This document shows, in pieces, positions 34,950-43,970 of a stretch of 64,000 nt of DNA. Origin of the DNA: Frankia umida (GTDB lineage Bacteria; Actinomycetota; Actinomycetes; Frankiales; Frankiaceae). The stretch is taken from positions 1-64,000 of the forward strand of contig NZ_JALKFT010000014.1 in NCBI RefSeq assembly GCF_023242945.1. The letters are read 5' to 3'. The notes below the pieces were generated by a model. That model worked only from the letters and a program-made list of their open reading frames with translations. It had not been told where the DNA came from and ran no database searches. The position numbers and the translations under genes are program-made. Each line of letters opens with the position of its first letter. Within the stretch, counting starts at the first letter, position 1.

Positions 34950-36658
34950 GCGTGCATTCCTTCCGCGAGCGGGCCGAGGGCGAGGGCCGGGAAGAACGTC
35001 AGCGCGACGAGGATCACGGCGGTGCCGGCGAGCATGCCGGCGAACTGTGGCCGGTGGGTGGGCAGCGTTCCGGCGGTGGCCGGCAGCGGCTGCTGGCGGG
35101 CGAACGAACCGGCCATGGCGAGGACGAACAGCATCGGCAGCAGCCGGCCGAGAAGCATCGCCAGACCGAGCGCGGTGTTGTACCAGGTGGTGTTCACCGA
35201 GATCCCGGCGAACGCCGAGCCGTTGTTGTTCGCCGCCGACGTGAACGCGTACAGCACCTCGGAAAGCCCATGGGCCCCGGAGTTCAGCATCGAGGCACGT
35301 TCACCTGGAAGTCCCATGGCGATTCCGGTACCGAGCAGCGCGATGGCCGGGGTGATGAGGAAGTACATCGCGGCGAACCGGATCTCCCTCGACCCGATGC
35401 GTTTACCCAGATACTCCGGGGTGCGTCCGATCATCAGTCCGGCGACGAACACGGTGATGACGGCGAGGACCAGCATGCCGTAGAGGCCGGAACCGGTCCC
35501 GCCGGGGGCGATCTCGCCGAGCATCATGTTGAACAGCAGCGTGGCGCCGCCGAGGCTGGTGTAGGAGTCGTGGAAGGAGTTGACCGCGCCGGTCGACGTG
35601 AGGGTCGTGGCCGTGGCGAACAGCGACGAGTTCGGTACCCCGAACCGCGTTTCGGTCCCCTCGGTGGCGGCTCCGACCGCGGTCGGCACCGTGCCGTGGT
35701 GGACGGCCTGGAACGCCGCGCCGGCGGTCAGGCTGCCGATCGCGAGCACCGCCATCACCGAGACGATCACGAGGCCCTGGCGACGGTCGCCGACCATCCG
35801 GCCGAAGGTGCGCGGCAGGGAGAAGGGGAGCACGAGCAGCAGGTAGATCTCGAACAGGTTCGTCCACGAGGTGGGGTTCTCGAAGGGATGCGCGGAGTTG
35901 ACGTTGTAGAAGCCGCCGCCGTTGGTGCCGAGCTCCTTGATCGCCTCCTGGCTGGCGACCGGCCCGCCGGTGATCGCCTGATGGCCGCCGGTGAGGGTGT
36001 CGACGAGCCGGACGCCGTGCAGGTTCTGGATCGCCCCGCCGGCGATGAGCACCAGGGCCGCGAGCACACCGATCGGCAGCAGCAGCCGGATGACCGTGCG
36101 GGTCAGGTCGACCCAGAAGTTCCCGAGCTCCTCGCCGGCGTCCAGCGCGTTGTCGCGGCTGCCGGCGCCGGGCGCGACCGGCGCACGGCGATGGGCCAGG
36201 CCGCGCACGACCGCGATCGCCACCGAGATGCCGACCGCCGCGGACACGAAGTTCTGCACCGCCAGGCCCGCCATCTGCACCAGATGGCCCATCGTCGACT
36301 CGCCCGAGTACGCCTGCCAGTTCGTGTTCGTCATGAAGCTGACCGCGGTGTTCCACGCCAACGGCGGCGCCACACCAGCGAAACCGAGACTGCCCGGCAG
36401 ATGTGCCTGAACCCGCTCCAACAGATACAGCAGCAGCACGCTGACCAGTGAGAACGCCAGCACGCTGCGGGCGTACACCCCCCAGCGCTGCCCCGCGTCC
36501 GGGTTGACCCCGGTCAGCCGGTAGATGACCCGTTCGACGCGCAGATGCCGCCGATCGGTGTACACCCGGTACATGTGGTCGCCCAGCGGGCGGTAGCCCG
36601 CGCACAGCAGCGCGACCAGCAGTGCGACGGCGAGCACTCCGGCGACGTTCGTCGACAT
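34946..36658 (-). CDS. kdpA: potassium-transporting ATPase subunit A
   Basis: 570 residues, the K+-channel-like subunit with four pore repeats. Filter-like Gly motifs include SFMTNTNWQAYSGES, ELGTNGGGFYNVNSAHPFENP and TSAANNNGSAFAG, which are hallmark KdpA stretches. The ATG at 36658 shares one base with the kdpF stop (TGATG), fixing the start; the frame stays open upstream without homology. The C-terminus ends with the usual FFPALALGPLAEGM region. Confidence 0.97.
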   Translation of the reverse strand: MSTNVAGVLAVALLVALLCAGYRPLGDHMYRVYTDRRHLRVERVIYRLTGVNPDAGQRWGVYARSVLAFSLVSVLLLYLLERVQAHLPGSLGFAGVAPPLAWNTAVSFMTNTNWQAYSGESTMGHLVQMAGLAVQNFVSAAVGISVAIAVVRGLAHRRAPVAPGAGSRDNALDAGEELGNFWVDLTRTVIRLLLPIGVLAALVLIAGGAIQNLHGVRLVDTLTGGHQAITGGPVASQEAIKELGTNGGGFYNVNSAHPFENPTSWTNLFEIYLLLVLPFSLPRTFGRMVGDRRQGLVIVSVMAVLAIGSLTAGAAFQAVHHGTVPTAVGAATEGTETRFGVPNSSLFATATTLTSTGAVNSFHDSYTSLGGATLLFNMMLGEIAPGGTGSGLYGMLVLAVITVFVAGLMIGRTPEYLGKRIGSREIRFAAMYFLITPAIALLGTGIAMGLPGERASMLNSGAHGLSEVLYAFTSAANNNGSAFAGISVNTTWYNTALGLAMLLGRLLPMLFVLAMAGSFARQQPLPATAGTLPTHRPQFAGMLAGTAVILVALTFFPALALGPLAEGMHA

Positions 36659-36747
36659 CAGAACCGTTCCGGAAAAACCAGTGCGGCCAGCACGAATATT
36701 CCCAGCCCGATCGACAGCACCAGGCCGGCTATGTTCTCCGCGTTCAC
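36658..36747 (-). CDS. kdpF: KdpF small subunit
   Basis: 29 residues from GTG: a single membrane helix (GLVLSIGLGIFVLAALVFPERF), the standard KdpF peptide that stabilises the KdpABC complex in the membrane. Its stop codon overlaps the kdpA start, so it is the first gene of kdpFABC-E. The short size and conserved Leu-rich helix followed by PE(R/K)F make the call sound. Confidence 0.88.
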   Translation of the reverse strand: MNAENIAGLVLSIGLGIFVLAALVFPERF

Positions 36748-37034
36748 AGTTTTTCCACTCCGCGACAGACAAGCGCCAGCAGCGCGAAACATCCCAGCGT
36801 CAGCAGGACGTATATGACGTCTTGCATCCTTCGCCTCCTCCACCCCGACGTACCGCCCTGGTACAGAGCCCACGACCAGCGATCCCAGTAAAGCGCCAGG
36901 AAAGTCGGAAAAGAAGCCCTGTCACAGGCTTATAACAGCCACCCCGGGTATTCTCACGCGCCGCTAACATCGAATGGAGAGGCCGACCACTACGGCGGTT
37001 CCGCTGGTTCCCACGCAGCCCGGACAGGTGCAGG
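36748..37034. promoter_or_regulatory. divergent control region between kdpF and kdpD
   Basis: Shared 287-base space containing the promoters of the pump operon and of kdpD. An interrupted palindrome lies at 36914-36931 (AAGCC...GGCTT around CTGTCACAG), next to TTATAA at 36930-36935, a plausible -10 for either strand. KdpE binding here is expected from the family but not shown. Confidence 0.5.
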
Positions 37035-39599
37035 ATGGGCGGTGTGGGACGGGGAACTCTGCGGATCTACCTGGGCGCCGCACCCGGGGTCGGAAAAACC
37101 TATGCCGCCCTCGACGAGGCCCGTCGGCGCCTCGACCGGGGCACCGACGTCGTCATCGGCCTGGTCGAGACGCATGGCCGCCGGCACACCGCCGCCATGG
37201 TCGACGCGGCCGTGCTCGCGGGGATGGCGGTGGTTCCGCGCCGGTCCGTCGAGCACCGCGGCGCGTCGTTCACCGAGCTCGATCTCGACGCGGTGCTGGC
37301 CCGCGCGCCGAAGGTCGCCGTCGTCGACGAGCTCGCGCACACCAACGTCCCGGGCAGCCGCAACGACAAACGGTGGCAGGACGTCCAGGAGCTGCTCGCC
37401 GCCGGCATCGACGTCATCTCCACGGTGAACGTCCAGCACCTGGAGTCCCTCAACGACGTCGTCGAGACGATCACCGGGGTGGCGCAGCGCGAGACCGTGC
37501 CCGACGAGGTGGTGCGCCAGGCCGACCAGGTGGAACTGGTCGACATGGCCCCCGAGGCGCTGCGCCGGCGGATGGCGCACGGCAACATCTACACCGCCGA
37601 GCGGGTCGACGCGGCGCTGGCGAACTACTTCCGCCCCGGCAACCTCACCGCGCTGCGCGAACTCGCCCTGCTCTGGCTCGCCGGCAAGGTCGACGACCAG
37701 CTTGACCGTTACCGCGCCGAGCATCGCATCGCCGGTGTGTGGGAGACCCGGGAGCGGGTCGTCGTGGCGCTCACCGGCGGCCCCGAAGGCGACACGCTGA
37801 TCCGCCGCGCGGCCAGGATCGCCGCCCGGGCCAGGGGCGCGGACCTGCTCGCCGTCCACGTCGCCCGCTCCGACGGGCTCACCGGCGCTGACCCTGGCGC
37901 GCTCGGCGGCCAGCGCCGGCTCGTCGAGAGCCTCGGCGGCACCTTCCACCAGGTCGTCGGCGAGGACGTGCCCGTCGCGCTGCTCGACTTCGCCCGGGCG
38001 TCCAACGCCACCCAGCTCGTCCTCGGGGCGAGCCGCCGCAGCCGCCTCGCCCGCATCCTGCATCCCGGCATCGGGGTGACCACGACGAACCTGTCCGGCC
38101 CGATCGACGTCCACATGGTCACCCACTCGGAGGTCGGCGGCACCGGCTTCCGGCTTCCCCGGGCCCGCCGCGGCCTGGACCCACGCCGCCGGCTCCTCGC
38201 CATGGTGCTGACAGTCGCGTTGCTGCCGGCGCTGACGGCGCTGCTCGTCCAGGGCCGGGACAGCGTCGACCTGTCCCTCGACATCCTCGGCTATCTGATC
38301 ATCGTGGTGGCGATGTCGATCGTCGGCGGGTTCCTGCCGGCACTGCTGTGCGCGCTGGCCAGCGGGCTGCTGTTGAACTACTACTTCGTGCCGCCGCTGC
38401 ACCGGTGGACCATCGCCGACGGCAACGACGCCCTCGCCATCGCCGGCTTCGTCCTGGTCGCTGCCATGGTCAGCCGGGTCGTCGACACCTCCGCCCACCG
38501 CTACGCCCAGGCCGTGCGCGCCTCCGCCGAGGCCGCGACCCTCTCCGTGCTCGCCGGCAGTGTCCTACGCGGCGAGGATGCCCTGCCCGCCCTGCTCGAA
38601 CGCGCCCGCGAGACCTTCGCCATGACCTCCGCGACCCTGCTCGAACGTCTCCCCACCGACACCCCCGACCGGGACGGCTGGCGGACGGTGCTGTCAGTGG
38701 GACCGGACGCGTGCACCCGCCCGGGGCAGGGCGCGGTGGACGTCCCGATCGGCGATGATCTGGCGCTGGTGCTCACCGGCCGGCCGCTACCCGCCTCCGA
38801 CCGGCGCATCCTCACCGCGTTCGCCGCCCAGGCCGCCGTCGCCCTCGAACGGCGCCGCCTCGCCGAAGCCGCGGCCCAGGCCGCCCCGATCGCCGAGGCC
38901 GACCGGGTCCGCACCGCCCTGCTCGCCGCCGTCAGCCATGATCTACGCACCCCGCTGGCCGCGGCGAAGGCGTCCGTCACCGGCCTGCGCGGCGGCAGTG
39001 ACCTGCTGGCACCGGATGAACGCGACGAACTGCTCGCCACCGCGGACGAGTCACTCGACCGCCTCACCCGCCTGGTCGAGAACCTGCTGGACCTCTCCCG
39101 CCTGCAGGCCGGGGCGCTCAGCGTCTTCCCCCGCCCGATCGGACTGGACGACGTCATCCCGCACGCCCTGGCCGAACTCGGACCCCCCGCCCGGGCCATC
39201 CCCATCCGTCTGCCGGACGACCTGCCCACCGTGGACGCCGACCCCGCCCTGCTGGAACGGGTCCTGGTGAACCTGGCCGCCAACGCCCTGCGCCACTCCC
39301 CCGAAGGCCGCCCGCCGACCATCACCGCCAGCCACCTCGCCGGCCGCGTCGAACTCCGCGTGGTCGATCACGGCCCCGGCATCCCCGCCGACGCCCGCGA
39401 GCAGGTCTTCCGCCCGTTCCAACGCCTCGGCGACCGCGACAACACCACCGGTGTCGGTCTGGGCCTGGCCCTGGCCCGCGGCCTCACCGAAGCCATGCAC
39501 GGCACCCTCACCCCCGAGGACACCCCCGCCGGCGGCCTCACCATGGTCATCAGCCTCCCGGCGTCCGCACCACCACAGCCGTTCGACAATCTGGACTGA
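37035..39599 (+). CDS. kdpD: KdpD sensor histidine kinase
   Basis: 854 residues with the full KdpD order: N-terminal KdpD domain with Walker A GAAPGVGKTYAAL and VVDELAHTNVPGSRN; a USP-like domain (LVLGASRRSRLARI); four tight membrane helices (about 395-490); a GAF-like segment; HisKA with His635 in LLAAVSHDLRTPLAAAK; and an HATPase domain with N-box LVNLAANALRHS, VDHGPGIPAD and GVGLGLALARG. It senses K+ limitation and turgor and phosphorylates KdpE. It is transcribed away from kdpFABC-E, an uncommon layout. Confidence 0.96.
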   Translation: MGGVGRGTLRIYLGAAPGVGKTYAALDEARRRLDRGTDVVIGLVETHGRRHTAAMVDAAVLAGMAVVPRRSVEHRGASFTELDLDAVLARAPKVAVVDELAHTNVPGSRNDKRWQDVQELLAAGIDVISTVNVQHLESLNDVVETITGVAQRETVPDEVVRQADQVELVDMAPEALRRRMAHGNIYTAERVDAALANYFRPGNLTALRELALLWLAGKVDDQLDRYRAEHRIAGVWETRERVVVALTGGPEGDTLIRRAARIAARARGADLLAVHVARSDGLTGADPGALGGQRRLVESLGGTFHQVVGEDVPVALLDFARASNATQLVLGASRRSRLARILHPGIGVTTTNLSGPIDVHMVTHSEVGGTGFRLPRARRGLDPRRRLLAMVLTVALLPALTALLVQGRDSVDLSLDILGYLIIVVAMSIVGGFLPALLCALASGLLLNYYFVPPLHRWTIADGNDALAIAGFVLVAAMVSRVVDTSAHRYAQAVRASAEAATLSVLAGSVLRGEDALPALLERARETFAMTSATLLERLPTDTPDRDGWRTVLSVGPDACTRPGQGAVDVPIGDDLALVLTGRPLPASDRRILTAFAAQAAVALERRRLAEAAAQAAPIAEADRVRTALLAAVSHDLRTPLAAAKASVTGLRGGSDLLAPDERDELLATADESLDRLTRLVENLLDLSRLQAGALSVFPRPIGLDDVIPHALAELGPPARAIPIRLPDDLPTVDADPALLERVLVNLAANALRHSPEGRPPTITASHLAGRVELRVVDHGPGIPADAREQVFRPFQRLGDRDNTTGVGLGLALARGLTEAMHGTLTPEDTPAGGLTMVISLPASAPPQPFDNLD

Positions 39600-39772
39600 C
39601 CTCGACACACGCTCACGGCCGACCCCGCCGACCTGTGGACGGGCGCGGCAGCGCCCTTCATCGACCCCAATGCGAAACTCCAGGTCGGGTGCCGTGACCG
39701 GGTGTAGCGACGTGGCCCGTGGGGGTTTGTTGGGTGGCCAGGGTGGGTACAGCCACCTATTCTTGGTTTCCA

Positions 39773-40513
39773 ATGACTGTTGTCACGGATACCCTCACGT
39801 CCCCCCGTTCCCTGACGCCCTCCGTTCCGCGGGGCCGGCAGCGGCATGTGCCGACGTCCGCGGCGCCGCTGATCGTCCGCACGCCGCAGCACCTCGCCGG
39901 GCTGGTCACGGCGTTCGCGGTCCTGGCCGTCACTGTCTACTGGGCCAACGATGTGCTCGTCCGGTTGGTGGATCATCCGATCGAGTCGTGGGTCATCGAC
40001 CAGCGCACGCCGACGATGGATCACATCGTCCGGCGGATCTCGTTCCTCGGCAGTTCGCAGGTGGTCTACACCCTCGGGCCGCTGCTCGGGCTCATCGCCC
40101 TGGCCCGGTGCCGGGTGGCGGGCGCGACGATCCTCGCGGTCACGGCGCTGCGGCCACTGGTCGAGTTCACCGGCAAGCTGGTCGTCGGGCGGCCCCGGCC
40201 GAACATCGACCGGATGGTCAACGGCGTCGGCTACTCGTTCCCGTGCGGGCATGTGATGGCCGCGGCGGCGCTGTGGGGCATGGTTCCGCTGGTCGTCTCG
40301 CTGTACGTGTCGTCCCGGCGGGTCTGGCGGATCTGCGCCATCGCCTCGGTCGCGATGATCGTGGCGATCGGTTCGACCCGGGTGTACCTCGGCGTGCACT
40401 GGCCCAGCGACGTCGTCGCCGGGGTGCTCGCCGACCTGGTACTGCTCACCGTGCTGGACCGCGCGTTCCACCGCATACATGACCGGCGTCACTGCCGGAT
40501 ATCTCATTCTTAA
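39773..40513 (+). CDS. PAP2-superfamily membrane phosphatase (PCGH variant)
   Basis: 246 residues with about six membrane helices. PAP2 blocks: KLVVGRPRP, SFPCGHVMAAA and STRVYLGVHWPSDVVAG. In block two the usual Ser of PSGH is Cys; the His of that block and the R-x5-H-x3-D block are intact. Probably a lipid pyrophosphatase with the active site outside the membrane. It is only about 34% GC-contrasted from neighbours at its AT-richer start and stands between kdpD and the PEP-utilising enzyme. The ATG at 39773 begins MTVVTDTLTSPRSL. Confidence 0.85.
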   Translation: MTVVTDTLTSPRSLTPSVPRGRQRHVPTSAAPLIVRTPQHLAGLVTAFAVLAVTVYWANDVLVRLVDHPIESWVIDQRTPTMDHIVRRISFLGSSQVVYTLGPLLGLIALARCRVAGATILAVTALRPLVEFTGKLVVGRPRPNIDRMVNGVGYSFPCGHVMAAAALWGMVPLVVSLYVSSRRVWRICAIASVAMIVAIGSTRVYLGVHWPSDVVAGVLADLVLLTVLDRAFHRIHDRRHCRISHS

Positions 40514-40580
40514 CACGATCTGAACAGCACACCGCTGGGTATCGTCGCCTTCGTCCGGACCCGTCGTTTCTGGGGGCGAG

Positions 40581-42779
40581 ATGCCAGATCAGAACGCCAC
40601 CACCCTGGTCCCGGGGACGCCGAACGACGCCACCGGCGGCGTCGCGAACGGCGCCACCGGCGGGTCGGACGAGGCCGAATCCCCCGGCGACCAGCTGGTC
40701 GTGCGCCTCTCGGAGGCGGCGGCGAGTGACGTGGCGCTGGTCGGGGCGAAGGCCGCCAACCTCGCGGTGGCCGCCCGCGCCGGGCTGCCGATCATCCCCG
40801 GGTTCGTCGTCACCACCCTCGCGACCGACCCGGGCCGTCCCGGCGGGCTGCCGGCGACCGACGGCGGCGGCGTGCTGTACGACCGCTGGCGGGAGCTGAC
40901 CGACGGCGGTGAGCGGCCGCTCGCGGTGCGGTCGTCGTCGGTGGCGGAGGACTCGGCGTCCTCGTCCTACGCCGGTCAGTTCCTCTCGGTTCTGCATGTC
41001 ACCGGCTGGGCGGCGTTCGTCGACGCCGTCGGCAGGGTTGTGGCATCCGCGGCGGAGGTCGGCGGCTCGCAGGAGCCGATGCCGATCGCGGTGCTGGTGC
41101 AGCCGATGGCGCAGGCGCGCCTCGGCGGGGTGATGTTCGGGCTGGACCCGCTGACCGGAAATCCCAAGCGGATCCTGGTGTCGATGACCGACGGGCTGCC
41201 CGAGGCCATCGTCAGCGGCCAGGTCACCGGCACGACGGTCCTGCTGAGCCGCCGCGGCCGGCTGACCTCGGTGGACGGCGCGATCCCGGCCACGGTGCAC
41301 GCCCACCAGCGCCGCCAGCTCGCCCGCCTCGCCCGGCGCACGGCGAAGGTGTTCGGCGCCCCGCAGGACATGGAATGGCTGATCGAACCGAACGGCGTGC
41401 TGCGGCTGCTGCAGAGCCGACCGATCACCGCCGCGGTGCCGGTCGCGCACGGCCGGGTCTTCGGGCCGGGTCCGGTCGCCGAGACGTTCCCCGAACCGCT
41501 GTCGCGCCTCGAACTCGACCTGTGGCTGGCGCCGCTGGAGGACGGGATCCGCGAGGCACTGCGGCTGTCCGGTGCGGCCGGTGGGGCGGCGCTGCGCCGC
41601 CGGTTCGTCATCGACGTGCAGGGACGGGTCGCCGTCGACCTCGAAGCCCTCGGCGTGATCAAGTCGAAGCGGTGGTGGAGTCCGATCGACCCGCGGCCGG
41701 GATTTCGCCGGTTGCGCGCGGCCTGGCGGCTCGGGCGGCTACGCGCGGCGTTCCCCGCGATCGTCGCGGACCTCGCCGAGGAGATCGACGCCGACCTGCG
41801 TGCCGTCCCCGACCTCGCCACCCTGGCCGACGCCCAGCTGCACCTGTTGTTCATCAACGCGGCCATCACCCTGCGCGGCATCCACGCCCACGAGGTCCTC
41901 GCCGGCTTCTTCCTGGACGCCCGGGCCAGCGCCACCACCGGTGCCGCCGTGGCCCTGGCCGCCGTCTCGCACGCCCGCGACGACGACCTGACCGACGTGG
42001 AGATCATCGCCCGCCACCCCGAGGCGCTGGCGCTGATCCCACCGTCCATCGGCGTACCGGCACCGCTGCCGGCCACCCCCGCCTATGTTCGGGCGCCCAG
42101 CGGCATCGGCGACGACCCGATCGCCGTGGCCCGGGAGGCCATGCGGCTACGGGCCCGCTGGCTGCACGAGGTGACCGCCCGCGCCGCGATGGAACTCGGC
42201 CGACGTCTCGTGCGCCACGGCCAGCTGCACCATCCCTCCGACGTCCGCCATCTCACCCTCACCCAGCTGCGCGACCTGACGGCATCCCACGCGATCGCCG
42301 CCGGCGCATCCGGCGGGACGGCGGGGACGGGCTCGTCGGGTGCGACCCTGCCCGCGGCGTTCCGGCTCTCCTCCGATGGCCAGGTCGTGGCGACCCGGGC
42401 GGCGGCCGGTGCGACCCAGGGTGTCAGCCCCGGACGTGCCCGCGGTCTGGTCACCCACGATCCCGCGGCCTCCGCCGGACGGGTCCTCGTCGTGGAGACC
42501 CTCGACCCGGCGCTCGCCGGCGCGCTGCCCGACCTCGCGGCGCTTGTCTCCGTCACCGGTAGTCCTCTGAGTCACCTCGCGATCCTCGCCCGCGAGAACG
42601 GCATCCCCGCCGTCATCGGCGTTCCCGACGCCAGAGCCTCCTTCCCCGACGGTGACGAGGTCCTGGTCGACGGCAGCACCGGCGAGATCACCCATCTCAA
42701 CGGGGACGGGGACGGCGAGAACCGCGGCGGGGGCACGACCGCCGCGTCGACGGATCACAGTGAGGCGGTGGGCGGATGA
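40581..42779 (+). CDS. rifampin-phosphotransferase-like PEP/pyruvate phosphotransferase
   Basis: 732 residues in the Rph order: an ATP-grasp PPDK_N domain (GAKAANLAVAARAGLPIIPGF, AVRSSSVAEDSASSSYAGQFLS, QPMAQARLGGVMFGLDP, LQSRPIT), a helical substrate domain (about 300-610), and a swivelling phosphohistidine domain with His665 in TGSPLSHLAILAREN. There is no C-terminal PEP-binding barrel, so it is not PEP synthase or PPDK. Rph inactivates rifamycins by transferring the beta phosphate of ATP; here the middle domain is poorly matched, so the real acceptor is unknown. Two small genes follow tightly. Confidence 0.85.
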   Translation: MPDQNATTLVPGTPNDATGGVANGATGGSDEAESPGDQLVVRLSEAAASDVALVGAKAANLAVAARAGLPIIPGFVVTTLATDPGRPGGLPATDGGGVLYDRWRELTDGGERPLAVRSSSVAEDSASSSYAGQFLSVLHVTGWAAFVDAVGRVVASAAEVGGSQEPMPIAVLVQPMAQARLGGVMFGLDPLTGNPKRILVSMTDGLPEAIVSGQVTGTTVLLSRRGRLTSVDGAIPATVHAHQRRQLARLARRTAKVFGAPQDMEWLIEPNGVLRLLQSRPITAAVPVAHGRVFGPGPVAETFPEPLSRLELDLWLAPLEDGIREALRLSGAAGGAALRRRFVIDVQGRVAVDLEALGVIKSKRWWSPIDPRPGFRRLRAAWRLGRLRAAFPAIVADLAEEIDADLRAVPDLATLADAQLHLLFINAAITLRGIHAHEVLAGFFLDARASATTGAAVALAAVSHARDDDLTDVEIIARHPEALALIPPSIGVPAPLPATPAYVRAPSGIGDDPIAVAREAMRLRARWLHEVTARAAMELGRRLVRHGQLHHPSDVRHLTLTQLRDLTASHAIAAGASGGTAGTGSSGATLPAAFRLSSDGQVVATRAAAGATQGVSPGRARGLVTHDPAASAGRVLVVETLDPALAGALPDLAALVSVTGSPLSHLAILARENGIPAVIGVPDARASFPDGDEVLVDGSTGEITHLNGDGDGENRGGGTTAASTDHSEAVGG

Positions 42780-43279
42780 GACGGGGCCTGGTTACCGGAA
42801 TCGGCGCGATCACGCTGCTCGGCGCCGGTGCGTACTTCTTCGTCTACCTGTACCGGTGGGAGTGGAACCGGGCTCTGATCAGCGGTGGAATCTTCATCGC
42901 CGTCGAGATGATGCTGATCGCGGTCACCCTGTTGAACCGGATCAGCCGGCTCACCTCCCAGGTGAACAGCGATTCCGACCGACGCCACCGCATCGAGACG
43001 CGGTTGCGTGAAGCGCCCGCTCCCCGCAGCGCCGTGTTCGACTGGATGCGCGCGGACGGATCGTCCGCGCCGGTGTTCATCCCGATCCTGATGGGCGCGG
43101 GCCTGCTGCTGTCCGGACTCGCCTGGGTGGTCGAACGTCTCGCCCGCGCCACCGCCGGTGGCACCGCCGATGCCGGCGTGGCCGCGACCATGGCCCGGCT
43201 GGGCCCCCCGCCCGGTGGTCTGCTCGACACCTCCCTCGACCCCCTGCGCCTGCTCCGCCAGCCCTCGAGCCCCCGATGA
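42776..43279 (+). CDS. hypothetical membrane protein
   Basis: 167 residues. Two hydrophobic segments at the N-terminus (LVTGIGAITLLGAGAYFFVYLY, then ALISGGIFIAVEMMLIAVTLL), a charged middle (RRHRIETRLREA), a further hydrophobic segment (FIPILMGAGLLLSGLAWVVERLA) and a Gly/Pro-rich tail. The ATG overlaps the stop of the PEP-utilising enzyme (ATGA), so the two are translationally coupled. I do not recognise the family. Confidence 0.75.
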   Translation: MRRGLVTGIGAITLLGAGAYFFVYLYRWEWNRALISGGIFIAVEMMLIAVTLLNRISRLTSQVNSDSDRRHRIETRLREAPAPRSAVFDWMRADGSSAPVFIPILMGAGLLLSGLAWVVERLARATAGGTADAGVAATMARLGPPPGGLLDTSLDPLRLLRQPSSPR

Positions 43280-43310
43280 CCGCGACGGCAACAGCCACGG
43301 CGGGACGGCC

Positions 43311-43700
43311 ATGACCGCCGGACGGTCGGTGATCGTGCTGGTCGTCGCGGCGGTAGCCGTCCTGTTCGGTGTGCAGCTTCTGCAGGAGGCGACCGAGTAC
43401 CACGGCGGCGCCGGTCAGCACGACCGCACCACGGTCGTCTTCACCGTCAGCGAACGCGGCAACCGGCACGGCGACACCTTCGCCGCCGGCGCCCTGTGGC
43501 ACACCTGCATCGCCACCATCGGCTGGGACGACCAGGAGGACCCCGCCCCCCAGGACAACCGCCCTCCCCGCACCTACCAGGCGGTCCTGCACCCGTCGCT
43601 GCCCGCGGACACCCGCCGCCGCCTGCGCGGCTGCCTCGAGGATCTGGTCCTCAGCCACATCCAGGGCACGGTCATCAGCATGGACTCCGGGCCCGCCTGA
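43311..43700 (+). CDS. hypothetical secreted or membrane-anchored small protein
   Basis: 129 residues. The N-terminal stretch MTAGRSVIVLVVAAVAVLFGVQLL is a signal anchor, followed by an extracytoplasmic domain with two Cys (LWHTCIATIG and RLRGCLEDL) that could form a disulphide. It begins 31 bases after the previous gene, probably in the same transcript as the phosphotransferase-like enzyme. Unknown family. Confidence 0.7.
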   Translation: MTAGRSVIVLVVAAVAVLFGVQLLQEATEYHGGAGQHDRTTVVFTVSERGNRHGDTFAAGALWHTCIATIGWDDQEDPAPQDNRPPRTYQAVLHPSLPADTRRRLRGCLEDLVLSHIQGTVISMDSGPA

Positions 43701-43831
43701 CCAGCCCCTGCCGACCGCCACACCCACACGTCCACGCCTGCGGACCCGACGGAGCCGCGCCCTGTCATGCAGGTGAACGCCGGTCACGCCCTTCCCGCAC
43801 GTCGGCGACCGGAGCACCGGGCCACGGTCGG

Positions 43832-43908
43832 ATGCCGAGGGTTGAACGGTCGCATGCCGAGGGTTGTCAGGTATACGGAGGCCGTAACTTCCCAACAACC
43901 CTCGGCAT
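43832..43908. repeat. inverted repeat with an extra direct copy between convergent genes
   Basis: ATGCCGAGGGTTGT at 43854-43867 and its exact reverse complement ACAACCCTCGGCAT at 43895-43908 form a 14-bp stem with a 27-base spacer. A further direct copy, ATGCCGAGGGTTG, lies at 43832-43844. It sits between the ends of a plus-strand and a minus-strand transcript and could act as a bidirectional terminator or be a mobile-element or REP-like remnant. Confidence 0.75.
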
Positions 43909-43970
43909 CCCATGATCTCGACCGCGATCCGCGGGCTACCGGAACCGCGGAGGCCAGAACCGCGGCGGCG

